From: Flavobacteriaceae bacterium MAR_2010_72
GTDB taxonomy: Bacteria; Bacteroidota; Bacteroidia; Flavobacteriales; Flavobacteriaceae
NCBI GenBank assembly: GCA_003550275.1
Contig: QXCW01000002.1
Location: forward strand, 124,001 to 188,000
DNA: 64,000 bases
Direction of reading: 5' to 3'
Position numbers and translations under genes: made by a program. Position 1 is the stretch's first letter; every line of letters starts with the position of its first letter. Under the pieces are notes generated by a model. It worked only from the letters and a program-made list of their open reading frames with translations, had not been told where the DNA came from and ran no database searches. This document shows, piece by piece, positions 8,954-17,172 of this stretch.

Positions 8954-8980
8954 AAAAAAGCAGCCAATGGCTGCTTTTTT
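8954..8980. terminator. Bidirectional intrinsic terminator
   Basis: AAAAAAGCAGCC (8954-8965) and GGCTGCTTTTTT (8969-8980) form a perfect 12-bp stem with a 3-base loop. It lies between the convergent M13 peptidase and TPR genes and would stop both transcripts. Confidence 0.9.
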
Positions 8981-9005
8981 GCTTCTTATAGATTTGAATT
9001 TGAAT

Positions 9006-9689
9006 CTATTCTTTCTTCATTTTTAACAAGGCGTCTTTACTAATCTTGGCCAAATTAAAATTAGGGTCAATAGCTAAAGCTCTGTTCATTGTTGCTAAAG
9101 CAGTCTCTACATTTGCACTTTTATCTTCATTAAAAATTACCAAGGCTTTTAAGTATAAAAGAGCAGCTTTTAATGAGGTTTGATACGGTTGTTGGGTTTC
9201 ATAATAAGTGCGTACCATGTTGTCTTTTACATTAGCTAATCCATATTCAATTGAAGTTTTCGCTCCAAGTAAATCTTCCGTTTGAATTTTTAAATCAGCT
9301 ATTTCATAAGCCAGTTGTGGATTAGGCTGGCGCTGGAATAACACTTCATAATGTTCTAGCGCTCTTTTGGGTTGGTTTAACGATTTTAGTGCGATAGCTT
9401 TGACTTCGACATTAATGTCTGAATCTGTTGCTTTTTTCTCAATACCAATGGTATTAAGTGCTTCAAGATTTCTGCCTTCAGAAACATAAATATAAGCCAA
9501 GGTGTCTTTACGTGCTTGGGTAGGGTTCAGGACATCTAAATGAGTCATGGCATTGATAATGCCTTGAACATCACCTTGAGATTTCATTTGCTTATAATAA
9601 GCTTCAAAATGTTTTACAAGTTCTGTTTTTGTTTGCGCCGAAATACTCATAGACGCCATAACAGCAATAAGTAGTACAATCTTTTTCAT
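9006..9689 (-). CDS. Secreted tetratricopeptide-repeat protein
   Basis: 227 residues with a signal peptide (MKKIVLLIAVMASMSISAQ) and then helical hairpins spaced like TPR units (for example LNQPKRALEHYEVLFQRQPNPQLAYEIADL and the C-terminal NVETALATMNRALAIDPNFNLAKI). TPR proteins are scaffolds for protein-protein contact; here in the periplasm. No catalytic motif is seen. It faces the M13 peptidase gene across a shared terminator and is followed upstream (66 bp) by the SDR gene in the same direction. The specific partner is unknown. Confidence 0.7.
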   Translation of the reverse strand: MKKIVLLIAVMASMSISAQTKTELVKHFEAYYKQMKSQGDVQGIINAMTHLDVLNPTQARKDTLAYIYVSEGRNLEALNTIGIEKKATDSDINVEVKAIALKSLNQPKRALEHYEVLFQRQPNPQLAYEIADLKIQTEDLLGAKTSIEYGLANVKDNMVRTYYETQQPYQTSLKAALLYLKALVIFNEDKSANVETALATMNRALAIDPNFNLAKISKDALLKMKKE

Positions 9690-9755
9690 TAGTTCTAAAA
9701 ATTTAATGGGCTAAACTAAAAAAATTAATATGATAAATTCTTAAAAACCTGCTAA

Positions 9756-10568
9756 TTATTCCAGTTTTATTTGAAAATCATAGTTAAATCTGGATTTCAA
9801 CTTTTCAGAACTTATTATTTTTCCAGAACTTGGTTGGCCTATTTCGTAATGTGGTGGAGGCGTTTTAATGGATTTACAAACAGAGGTATAATAATGTTTT
9901 TTAGTCGGATGTGGAGTGGTTGATGCGTTATAGGTCTCACCGAATTCATTAGTGTTAACAATGCGTTCTATGATCGAAATACAATCGGTTAAATGAATTA
10001 GATTAACTGGGGCTTCTGGATTTTTTAGATTAATTTTTCCTGAAAGTTGTTTGGCTGGATGCCGGTCTGGGCCAAATAAGCCAGCAAATCTTAAAATGGT
10101 AGTTTTAAAATTCAAATTAGTTTGAAGCCGTTTTTCTACAGCAAGAATCTGTTTGCCAGAGTTGGTTGTTGGGTTGGGTAAGGTGCTTTCGGTAATTTCA
10201 GGAATAGAAAAATCATCGGCATAAACAGAAGTACTGCTCACAAAAAGCACCTTTCTAATTTTAGAACTTTCAATATGGGGAATCAACGCTTCAATTTTAG
10301 AAACGTAGTTTTGATTTGGGTTTTTTCGAAGCCCAGGAGGAATATTTATAATGAGTACCTCACTGTTTTCAAGACAATCTTCTATCGGGCCAATAATCTT
10401 ATCAGATTCTATTTCTATACAATAGGTCTCAATGCCTTCATTTTTAAGTGCTTCAATTTTTGCTTTTGATGTTGTGGATCCTTTTACTTTATAGCCAAGT
10501 TTTATGAAATGTTTGGCTAAAGGACGTCCCAACCAACCACAACCAATAATACTAATCTGGGTGTTCAA
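9756..10568 (-). CDS. NAD(P)-dependent SDR/epimerase-like protein (YeeZ type)
   Basis: 270-residue cytoplasmic Rossmann protein. The N-terminus ISIIGCGWLGRPLAKHFIKLGYKVKGSTTS carries the GxGxxG dinucleotide site, with a following pattern suiting NADP. The middle part has FVSSTSVYAD and the C-terminal part TYNASTTPHPTKKHYY, as in atypical extended SDRs of the YeeZ group. The usual YxxxK catalytic pair is not evident, so a redox or epimerase reaction cannot be assigned. Length is normal for that group (about 270). Confidence 0.75.
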   Translation of the reverse strand: MNTQISIIGCGWLGRPLAKHFIKLGYKVKGSTTSKAKIEALKNEGIETYCIEIESDKIIGPIEDCLENSEVLIINIPPGLRKNPNQNYVSKIEALIPHIESSKIRKVLFVSSTSVYADDFSIPEITESTLPNPTTNSGKQILAVEKRLQTNLNFKTTILRFAGLFGPDRHPAKQLSGKINLKNPEAPVNLIHLTDCISIIERIVNTNEFGETYNASTTPHPTKKHYYTSVCKSIKTPPPHYEIGQPSSGKIISSEKLKSRFNYDFQIKLE

Positions 10569-10699
10569 TACATATAAATTTATAGAACCAGCAAGGTTTT
10601 TTGCTAGAAGTCAAAATTACAAAATAATTCAGCCCAAACTTTAAGTTAGTTTAATTGAGGATTTTTAAGTAATTTTAGATTTACTAAATCAACAGTATT

Positions 10700-11167
10700 A
10701 TGGGTATTAAAAGTTTTCTAGCTGCAAGAAAAGAACAAAAAAAGAGTACAGGAGACGTTCCCTTAAAGGTGAGTGATTATATGAGTACCAAATTAATCAC
10801 GTTTAAGTCGGATCAACGGATTGAAAACGTTATTGACATGCTAATAAAGCATCGGATATCTGGAGGGCCGGTGGTCAATGAAAATAATGAACTTATTGGT
10901 GTAATCTCTGAAGGCGATTGCATTAAACAAATTAGCGAAAGCCGATATTATAATATGCCAATGGACAACCAAACCGTAGAAAAGCATATGGTGAAAAATG
11001 TTGAAACCATTGATGGAAACATGAACATTTTTGATGCGGCCAACAAATTTTTAGAATCTAAACGCAGACGTTTTCCAATTGTAGAAAATGGAAAATTGGT
11101 TGGGCAAATAAGTCAGAAGGATATTTTAAAAGCCGCCTTAAAACTTAAAGGACATACTTGGAAATAG
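10700..11167 (+). CDS. CBS domain pair protein
   Basis: 155 residues almost entirely made of two CBS domains: the first around residues 25-85 (VSDYMSTKLITFKSDQRIENVIDML...GVISEGDCIKQI) and the second around 95-150 (VEKHMVKNVETIDGNMNIFDAANKF...GQISQKDILKA). CBS pairs bind adenine nucleotides such as AMP or ATP and act as energy or second-messenger sensors. A stand-alone soluble pair like this probably regulates a partner protein. It has no membrane segment or enzyme domain. It is flanked by convergent small genes and no partner is suggested by context. Confidence 0.88.
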   Translation: MGIKSFLAARKEQKKSTGDVPLKVSDYMSTKLITFKSDQRIENVIDMLIKHRISGGPVVNENNELIGVISEGDCIKQISESRYYNMPMDNQTVEKHMVKNVETIDGNMNIFDAANKFLESKRRRFPIVENGKLVGQISQKDILKAALKLKGHTWK

Positions 11168-11172
11168 TCCCG

Positions 11173-11523
11173 TTAGGATTCTCGTTTTACTAATGCGAAA
11201 TAATCTCCTTCTATGGGTAGATAACCTTGATTATAAACAAAATAGTAAACTGTCCCTGCTTTTGTTGTGTAAATATTTGTGAAATAGTTGAAATCAAATC
11301 CTTTTTCAATAAGTTTTCCTCGAGATACCTTTGTCTTTTGTTCAGGATTTAATTCTTCCAAGATTCGGTAGTTTTTACGAAGTCTGTTATTCGTATTCCT
11401 AATGAGGTTTTTACTGTCTTTGTTGATACTATTATTGTATGAATTTCTACAGGCATCACTACAGAATTTTTTATCGATTCGGCCTACAATTTTTTCGCCA
11501 CATTCTTTACACTGTTTTTGCAT
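11173..11523 (-). CDS. Small Zn-ribbon protein (DUF2116-like)
   Basis: 116 residues. The N-terminus has CKECG...KKFCSDACRNSYNN, a four-Cys zinc ribbon of the DUF2116 kind, followed by a basic linker (SKNLIRNTNNRLRKNYRIL) and a C-terminal region of unknown fold. The family is common in Bacteroidota and has no established function; the basic, Cys-ligated head suggests nucleic-acid or protein contact, which is an inference. It is the last gene of a leftward run DinB, GNAT, Zn-ribbon with gaps of only 2-3 bp, so all three are probably co-transcribed. Confidence 0.75.
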   Translation of the reverse strand: MQKQCKECGEKIVGRIDKKFCSDACRNSYNNSINKDSKNLIRNTNNRLRKNYRILEELNPEQKTKVSRGKLIEKGFDFNYFTNIYTTKAGTVYYFVYNQGYLPIEGDYFALVKRES

Positions 11524-11525
11524 GG

Positions 11526-12053
11526 TTATGATTTTAAAATGTTATACCAACGAAGCTTCATTTTTAGGTCTTCATCATAAAAGTCTTCAATATAATTTAA
11601 GCCAATCTTTAATAGAACTTGATGTGAAGCAATGTTGCCTTGATGAGTTATGCCATAAATAGTTTTAAGATTCATTGTGTTGAAACCATAATTTAGTGCA
11701 GCTTTGGCAGACTCTGTTGCATAGCCATGGCCCCAAAACCGTTTAATAATGCGATAGCCAATGTCATAGAAGTTGACATGCCCATTCATGGGTTTTGTAT
11801 AATACTTAAGCCCTGACCAACCCATAAATTCATGCGTTTGTTTATGAATCATGGCCCATCGCCCAATATCAAATTTAGCATATTGATCAATGATATCATT
11901 AATATTTATTTCGGATTCTTTTTTTGTTGTAAATGATTTGTTACCAAGATAGCGATGTACATCAGGATCTGAATCGAGTTCGAACATACCATCAATATCT
12001 GTTGGAAGGATCTGCCTTAATATTATTCGCTCGGTTTCGATGTGAAATTCCAT
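11526..12053 (-). CDS. GNAT family N-acetyltransferase (RimJ/RimL-like)
   Basis: 175 residues with the acetyltransferase fold of the RimJ/RimL group: the opening IETERIILRQILPTDIDGMFELDSDP, the acetyl-CoA loop around RIIKRFWGHGYATESAKAALNYGF (R/Q-x-x-G-x-A form) and the closing NIASHQVLLKIGLNYIEDF. It transfers acetyl from acetyl-CoA to an amine, typically a protein N-terminus or a small molecule; the substrate cannot be read from sequence. It is in an operon-like run with the DinB gene upstream and the Zn-ribbon gene downstream. Confidence 0.85.
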   Translation of the reverse strand: MEFHIETERIILRQILPTDIDGMFELDSDPDVHRYLGNKSFTTKKESEININDIIDQYAKFDIGRWAMIHKQTHEFMGWSGLKYYTKPMNGHVNFYDIGYRIIKRFWGHGYATESAKAALNYGFNTMNLKTIYGITHQGNIASHQVLLKIGLNYIEDFYDEDLKMKLRWYNILKS

Positions 12054-12056
12054 TTT

Positions 12057-12581
12057 TTACGTGTTTAAAAGTGGGAGAAAGGCCTTCCAAGGACCGACTT
12101 CGTTTTTGTATTGTTTGGCCATAACGCGTGACAGTTGTGCAATGTGAGTTAGGTCGTGTACAACCCAAGTTGCCAATAACTGCTTAAGTGTTACGGTGCC
12201 TAATTCAGGATGTGTGCCCTCAAGATCCCACTGGTCTTCAGTAAGGTTTAATGATTTTAAATACGTTAAATTTTGTTGTCTTAATTCTGAAAATTCATTC
12301 AGCAATTCTAAAAGTGTTTTCCCTTTAGAGTTTTCAAACTGGGCAAATCGATCAAAGGTTTCAAAAGTTTTGTTTTGCGAATCACTTAATATAATTTGCA
12401 TTCGTGGAATCCAATCTGTTTTTTCACCATGTATGAGATGTCCAACTATATCAAATGCACTCCATGTGTTTTCCCCTTCATTGCAAATGATCCAATCGAC
12501 GGATAGATTTAACAATAAAGTGTGGAGTACATTAGGTGTCTTCTCCAAAACCTCTAAAGTATGCTGTATTGAAAATTTCAT
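12057..12581 (-). CDS. DinB family protein
   Basis: Four-helix-bundle metal-binding protein of the DinB/YfiT superfamily. The ATG at 12581 (MKFSIQHTLEVLEKTP) is preferred over the TTG at 12587. Metal-ligand candidates are the His in DIVGHLIHGEKTDW and those in VVHDLTHIAQLSRVMAKQY, the usual helix 2 and helix 4 positions. Members include thiol-dependent S-transferases, but no substrate is indicated. It heads the leftward run with GNAT and Zn-ribbon genes. Upstream, towards ssb, lie the phased 10-bp repeats described separately. Confidence 0.82.
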   Translation of the reverse strand: MKFSIQHTLEVLEKTPNVLHTLLLNLSVDWIICNEGENTWSAFDIVGHLIHGEKTDWIPRMQIILSDSQNKTFETFDRFAQFENSKGKTLLELLNEFSELRQQNLTYLKSLNLTEDQWDLEGTHPELGTVTLKQLLATWVVHDLTHIAQLSRVMAKQYKNEVGPWKAFLPLLNT

Positions 12582-12605
12582 GCTCAAATGTAGTAAATAT
12601 TCGTT

Positions 12606-12656
12606 TACAAACGACTACAAACACTTACAAACGATTTTAAATGCGTACTAACCGAC
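12606..12656. repeat. Helically phased 10-bp direct repeats between dinB-like gene and ssb
   Basis: TACAAACGAC (12606-12615), TACAAACACT (12616-12625) and TACAAACGAT (12626-12635) are head to tail with an exact 10-bp period. A degenerate copy TACTAACCGAC starts at 12646, two turns on. The block lies in the 160-bp gap between two divergent genes, 25 bp from the DinB start and about 85 bp from the ssb start. It looks like an operator array for an unknown regulator. Confidence 0.5.
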
Positions 12657-12741
12657 TAAAATTTTGACTAGGTTGCATCTTTGCCTTGTCGAAATATAAG
12701 AAGTCGATAGTATTAACTGTTTAACGAAAAAATTTAAAATT

Positions 12742-13074
12742 ATGAACACGCTAAAAAACAAAGTACAGTTGATTGGTAACTTAGGAAATGATCCAGAAAT
12801 CATCAATCTAGAATCAGGAAAAACATTGGCTAAATTTTCTATCGCCACAAATGAGAGTTATAAAAATGCTCAAGGCGAAAAAATTACCGATACACAATGG
12901 CACAATATAGTTGCTTGGGGACGTACCGCAGCTTTGGTTGAAAAATATTTACAAAAAGGAAAAGAAGTAGCTATTGAAGGTAAATTGACGTCAAGGAGTT
13001 ATGAAACCTCCACGGGTGAAAAACGTTATGTTACCGAAGTGGTTTGTAATGAACTTTTGATGTTGAGCAAATAA
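12742..13074 (+). CDS. ssb: Single-stranded DNA-binding protein, short form
   Basis: 110-residue OB-fold protein. LKNKVQLIGNLGNDPEI at the start, AKFSIATNESYKNAQGEKITDTQWHNIVAWGRTAALVEKYLQKGKEVAIEGKL in the middle and YVTEVVCNELLML at the end match the SSB core. It stops right after the OB fold, with no flexible linker and no acidic DDxIPF-type tip, through which full-length bacterial SSBs recruit repair and replication partners. It is therefore probably an accessory SSB; a main ssb would be elsewhere. It stands alone, with its own terminator. Confidence 0.92.
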   Translation: MNTLKNKVQLIGNLGNDPEIINLESGKTLAKFSIATNESYKNAQGEKITDTQWHNIVAWGRTAALVEKYLQKGKEVAIEGKLTSRSYETSTGEKRYVTEVVCNELLMLSK

Positions 13075-13099
13075 ATCGTTTTTTATTTAATAAGACAAA

Positions 13100-13135
13100 A
13101 GGACAACTTACGTAAGTAGGTTGTCCTATTTTTTT
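13100..13135. terminator. Bidirectional terminator between ssb and the amidohydrolase gene
   Basis: AGGACAAC (13100-13107) pairs with GTTGTCCT (13120-13127), with T runs on both sides (13129-13135 on plus; four T on minus). It overlaps the stop codon of the leftward amidohydrolase gene. Confidence 0.8.
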
Positions 13136-14697
13136 AAGACCCTTCCAGCTAGCTTTCCAGTATAAATCCCTTTTTCAATAATTATTTGACCATTGATAAT
13201 AGAGTAAACAAGTCCTTCGGAAAATTCGAAAGGGCCTGTATAAGTTGCCTTGTCCATAAATGCGCTTGGATCAAAAAGTATGACATCAGCATAATAGCCT
13301 TTTTTCAGTAGTCCGCGTTTTGGGATTTTAAAAATTTGTGCTGTTTTATAACTACTGTTATTGATAAAAAAGCTGATGTCAATTAAACGGTCTTTCACCA
13401 CGTAGGTTGAATATTTTTTTGCAAATGACCCATATTTTCTTGGATGTCCAGAGCCACCATCAGATCCTGTTACTACCCAAGGTTGTTTTATGAAATTGTT
13501 AATATCATCAGGATTCATATTAAATGATGCAACTTTGACATATCCTAATTTTAATAATTCAAAAACGGTTTCTTCTGGGCTAATGTTTAAGTGTTTAGAA
13601 ACTTCCAATAGATTTTTACCAACAATAGTTTCGTCCTCATATTCAACTATTAAAAGTTTTTCAGGCCCACCTCTTCTCAATATATTTTGCCTTGTTTCGT
13701 TTAAAATATTTTGTTTAAAAGGGATACTATTATAACGAAGGTAAAGCGAATCCTTTCCACCACTTTCTGCCCATCTAGGAACAACCGCTGCCTGTAAGCT
13801 CGTTGCTGATGCCTCATACGGGTATTGATTTGCAGTGATTTCAATATTATCTTTTTGTGCGTTTTTAATTAGGTTGATTATTGAATCACTTTGATGCCAA
13901 ACATCAACCCCTAAACATTTTATATGCGAAATGTGAACAGGTAAACTTGCTTTTCTTCCTATATCAATTACCTCTTTTATGGCCGATACCAATCCAACTG
14001 AAAATGATCCTTCATCTCTTAAATGGGTGTCGTAGATACCGTTATTTTTGGAAACAACTTTAGCCAAAGCAATAATTTCATCGGTATTGGAATAACTTCC
14101 GGGAGCGTAGAACAATCCTGTTGACATCCCAAATGCTCCGGCATCCATTTCATCTTGAAGTAAGGACTTCATTTTGTCAATGTCCTTATCAGTTGCTTTT
14201 TTATCATTTAGACCTAGCACTTCTTTTCTTATAGTGCCATGGCCAACCAGCATAACAACATTAGTGCCGATGCCCTGTGATTCTAATAATGAAGCGTTTG
14301 ATGAGGTGGGATATAAACTTGAGCCGTCATTTCCAATGACAACCGTGGTCACTCCTTGAAAAAGGAAAGGCTTATTGTGCGATTCATTTTGAGAGACTAA
14401 ATCATTATCTGCATGAGTATGAGGGTCTATAAATCCAGGTGCCAGTATAAGCCCAGAAGCATCAATAGTGATAGCTGCTTTGATATTTAAGCTATCGTTT
14501 TCCCCTAAATATATTATTTTGTCTCCTTTGATAGCAATCACAGTACTCTTTGGAATAGTATCAATTCCATTAAATACAGTTCCGTTTGTTATGAGTATAT
14601 CCGCATGAATTTCTTTTTTACAGGAGGACAATATGAATATCATAAAAACAACTGTACTGATACAGAATTTAGTGCTCGAATGCTTTAATATTTTCAT
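13126..14697 (-). CDS. D-aminoacylase/N-acyl-D-amino-acid deacylase-like amidohydrolase, lipoprotein
   Basis: 523-residue amidohydrolase with a lipoprotein signal (VFMIFILSSC, Cys26), so it is exported and membrane-anchored. The family hydrolyses N-acyl-D-amino acids (or related N-acyl/peptide substrates) to the free amino acid. Metal-site candidates are His93 and His95 (PHTHAD), His225 (THLRDEG), His255/His258 (VHISHIK) and Asp413 (TGSDGGSGHP). The Cys that bridges the metals in studied D-aminoacylases (GNCG) is replaced by Asp124 (GNDGSS). It is the last gene of the leftward operon M14-SusC-SusD-DAPDH-like-amidohydrolase, 3 bp after the DAPDH-like gene. Substrate preference for D-amino acids is inferred from the family only; dihydroorotase/prolidase-like activity is an alternative. 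Confidence 0.82.
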   Translation of the reverse strand: MKILKHSSTKFCISTVVFMIFILSSCKKEIHADILITNGTVFNGIDTIPKSTVIAIKGDKIIYLGENDSLNIKAAITIDASGLILAPGFIDPHTHADNDLVSQNESHNKPFLFQGVTTVVIGNDGSSLYPTSSNASLLESQGIGTNVVMLVGHGTIRKEVLGLNDKKATDKDIDKMKSLLQDEMDAGAFGMSTGLFYAPGSYSNTDEIIALAKVVSKNNGIYDTHLRDEGSFSVGLVSAIKEVIDIGRKASLPVHISHIKCLGVDVWHQSDSIINLIKNAQKDNIEITANQYPYEASATSLQAAVVPRWAESGGKDSLYLRYNSIPFKQNILNETRQNILRRGGPEKLLIVEYEDETIVGKNLLEVSKHLNISPEETVFELLKLGYVKVASFNMNPDDINNFIKQPWVVTGSDGGSGHPRKYGSFAKKYSTYVVKDRLIDISFFINNSSYKTAQIFKIPKRGLLKKGYYADVILFDPSAFMDKATYTGPFEFSEGLVYSIINGQIIIEKGIYTGKLAGRVLKK

Positions 14698-14700
14698 TTT

Positions 14701-15696
14701 TTAATTAATATAACCTGGAACACCAATTGTAGCCATAGTATGCAATCCTGCCGAAGCTTGTAATACAGACTTAATACTATTAATAGCAATTGAACACGTA
14801 GCGATATCTCCATTTATGCCTCCATCAATTTCTGATACAAATGATGGAGAACCTTTTATTGTAATCCTGTCAAAAGAGCGCTCTTCACCAATTGCTGCTC
14901 TAAAATACATCTTTATTTTTAGCTTATCTTGCTCATAGGCATTTGCAATTTGCTCTACACCACAAGGCTCTCCCTTTTTTATATTTAATGAGTCTGTGAT
15001 TAAGTCTCGTTTCGCAATTATGGGATTTAAATCTTCAGTAACTTCATTAACTGTCATTCCAATACTGTTGGCTAAAAAGTATACAGACTCCTTTAAACCA
15101 ACGTGGCGTAATGTACCTTGATTCACTTTCTCTCGAAATGCCTCTAGTTGTATTCCAGCACCTATTTTTTGTTGAAAAGGAACCCGCCTAAAGGTTGCAT
15201 CCTGAACCCGTTCAATGCTAATTTGTTCAACTGTTTTACAAACTGAAGTCATTACAGCTGGTAGATAATCCATTAAAAAGCCAGGATTAACCCCAGTGCC
15301 TAGACATGCAATATTGTGTTTTTTACAAAGAGTGTCTAATTGAAGGCTTAATTCTGGTTGAATTTCCCAAGGATAGGACAATTCTTCGCAGGTTGAAATA
15401 ATAGGAATACCAAATTTTGCAACTTCTTCAATTTGTGGAAGCAACAAGGCTAAACTTGAAACTGTTGTAATAATTGCAATGTCAGGCTTCACTTGTAATG
15501 AAGCTATAGCTTCCTTTACCGAGTTGTGTATGACAATTTGATCAGAAAGTTCTGAAGACACATCGCTCATCGACTTCCCTTTAAGTTCTAGACAAATATC
15601 TACTACAGCAACAGTTGTTATTTCTAACTTTTGAGCAATAAACTTTGCAGTCTGGACGCCAAGCGGTCCAAACCCAATTTGAATAATATGTATCAT
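14701..15696 (-). CDS. 2,4-diaminopentanoate dehydrogenase-like NAD(P) amine/amino-acid dehydrogenase
   Basis: 331-residue cytoplasmic protein of the DapB-related family that includes 2,4-diaminopentanoate dehydrogenase and the native amine dehydrogenases. The N-terminal Rossmann motif is IQIGFGPLGVQTAKFI. The family signature lies near residues 105-155: ISTCEELSYPW and then ACLGTGVNPGFLMDYLP. The reaction class is reversible NAD(P)-linked oxidative deamination of a C-N bond. Its place between SusD and a D-aminoacylase-like gene suggests it oxidises an amino acid or amine released by the operon's hydrolases; this is inference. Gene spacing is 69 bp from susD and 3 bp to the amidohydrolase gene. 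True DapB is unlikely because of the longer C-terminal domain. Confidence 0.78.
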   Translation of the reverse strand: MIHIIQIGFGPLGVQTAKFIAQKLEITTVAVVDICLELKGKSMSDVSSELSDQIVIHNSVKEAIASLQVKPDIAIITTVSSLALLLPQIEEVAKFGIPIISTCEELSYPWEIQPELSLQLDTLCKKHNIACLGTGVNPGFLMDYLPAVMTSVCKTVEQISIERVQDATFRRVPFQQKIGAGIQLEAFREKVNQGTLRHVGLKESVYFLANSIGMTVNEVTEDLNPIIAKRDLITDSLNIKKGEPCGVEQIANAYEQDKLKIKMYFRAAIGEERSFDRITIKGSPSFVSEIDGGINGDIATCSIAINSIKSVLQASAGLHTMATIGVPGYIN

Positions 15697-15765
15697 TAGG
15701 AATGTTTGAAAAAGAAAAAGGCTACTTATTTTAAAATTTAAGAAGCCTTTTTCATGGATAAAAAT

Positions 15766-17169
15766 TTATTGGTTTATAGGCGTTTTTGTAAAAATTCCAG
15801 GGATTGGACTTGGAGCACTTGGGTTACCATCAATCTCATCTTGAGAAATTGGCATGCGCTCTGGATATTGACTTCCAGCATTAAGCGGGATTGGCAATGA
15901 GATATCATTATCAGTTGCTCTAATCCGTCTTACATCGTCAAAAGTCACCAGTGTCCCGAAAGTAGAGATGTATTTCTCTTCTATGATTTCTCTTAATAAA
16001 GCTCTATTAGAATCAATACCATCGCTATTTTCGATTCCTCCAGAAGCGAAATCTATAGCTAAATAATCATCATAAAGTTTAGGAAGTCCTGCGTCACCAG
16101 CGAATGCACCAGAGGTTCTTAAATAGGCCCGCAAAGCATTTAATCGCGTAAGCCCTTCATTAAAACCACTAGTTCTAAATCCAGTTTCAGCTAAAATTAG
16201 GAGGTTTTCTTCATAAGTTACCAAAGGCATTGTTGCATTGGCAGCACTTAATCTGTTAGCATTAATACCACTTTGATCTAAAGTTAAATAATCACGTCTT
16301 CTACTTTCATTAGTTTTTAAGTTATTTCTAGACGACATATTAGCTGGGTTTAATAGGTTTTGAGTAAATGATCCGGTTGAAGTTAAATCCCCTGCGCGGC
16401 TTCCAGTTAAAATCAAAAAATACAAACTGCTATTCTCGTTGGTTGTGCCATAGGCACTGTAAGCTTTTGCGTATCGCATTGAATTAGCGGCAGAGCTTAT
16501 TCCAGCTTGAGCACTTGAATACGCTTCAGGGTATTGTCTAGTCATCAAATAATACCTAGCTTTAAGTGTATGTGCTACTTGTATCCAAGATGTAGGATTA
16601 CCATTGAGAAAAATATCGCCACTAAATCGTCTTGTAGCTGGAACGGTACCTAATTGTAAGATGGCCTCATCTAATAAAGATTGAGCAGCTTGAATAACCT
16701 GTACTTGCCCATCAAATGGAACGTCATTCGATCCAACTTGTGAGTAAGGCACATCACCAAACATAGAAGCCATACTTCCAATAGCATGAGCTTCTAATAC
16801 ATTTGCAATACCCTTGACTAATTGATCTTCAGAATTTTCTTGAATGATATCATTTTGAGTCATAATACCGTGGTACATAAACGCCCAAATATCATTACTT
16901 TCTTCAGGTGAAATGATGTAGTCATTAATTCGAGAATATAAGTTGGCAATCCCTCTCATTTGTCCAGTCCAAAATTGAGAAATTCGCATTAAATGTCCAG
17001 ATTGTATTTGTACATCTGCCAGTTCCATTCCCTTGAGTAGTAACTCTGCAGGAACGTCGGTGGCGACATTTGGGTCTTCGTTGATATCCAGATACTGATC
17101 GCAACCTATAAATGTTAACAGCAGTACTGAATAAATAAATGTTCTGATATGTTTTTTCATTGTGATCAT
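15766..17169 (-). CDS. SusD/RagB family nutrient-binding outer-membrane lipoprotein
   Basis: 467 residues. Lipoprotein signal with Cys23 (LLLTFIGC) and the typical SusD opening DQYLDINEDPNVATDVP. It forms the surface lid that binds substrate and hands it to the partner SusC channel. The sequence with MRISQFWTGQMRGIANLYSRIND and SASMFGDVPYSQ is of the SusD_2 kind (PF12771-like) that often goes with non-starch or peptide loci. Its start could also be the ATG three codons in. It lies 3 bp downstream of susC in the same operon. No glycoside hydrolase is nearby, so the ligand is probably not a polysaccharide. Confidence 0.93.
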   Translation of the reverse strand: MITMKKHIRTFIYSVLLLTFIGCDQYLDINEDPNVATDVPAELLLKGMELADVQIQSGHLMRISQFWTGQMRGIANLYSRINDYIISPEESNDIWAFMYHGIMTQNDIIQENSEDQLVKGIANVLEAHAIGSMASMFGDVPYSQVGSNDVPFDGQVQVIQAAQSLLDEAILQLGTVPATRRFSGDIFLNGNPTSWIQVAHTLKARYYLMTRQYPEAYSSAQAGISSAANSMRYAKAYSAYGTTNENSSLYFLILTGSRAGDLTSTGSFTQNLLNPANMSSRNNLKTNESRRRDYLTLDQSGINANRLSAANATMPLVTYEENLLILAETGFRTSGFNEGLTRLNALRAYLRTSGAFAGDAGLPKLYDDYLAIDFASGGIENSDGIDSNRALLREIIEEKYISTFGTLVTFDDVRRIRATDNDISLPIPLNAGSQYPERMPISQDEIDGNPSAPSPIPGIFTKTPINQ

Positions 17170-17172
17170 TTT

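Noticed and set aside
12196-12651. 151-codon plus-strand frame opposite the DinB gene
   Set aside because: Covers a well-supported gene on the other strand, composition is Ser/Asn/Phe-rich and no family pattern is visible.
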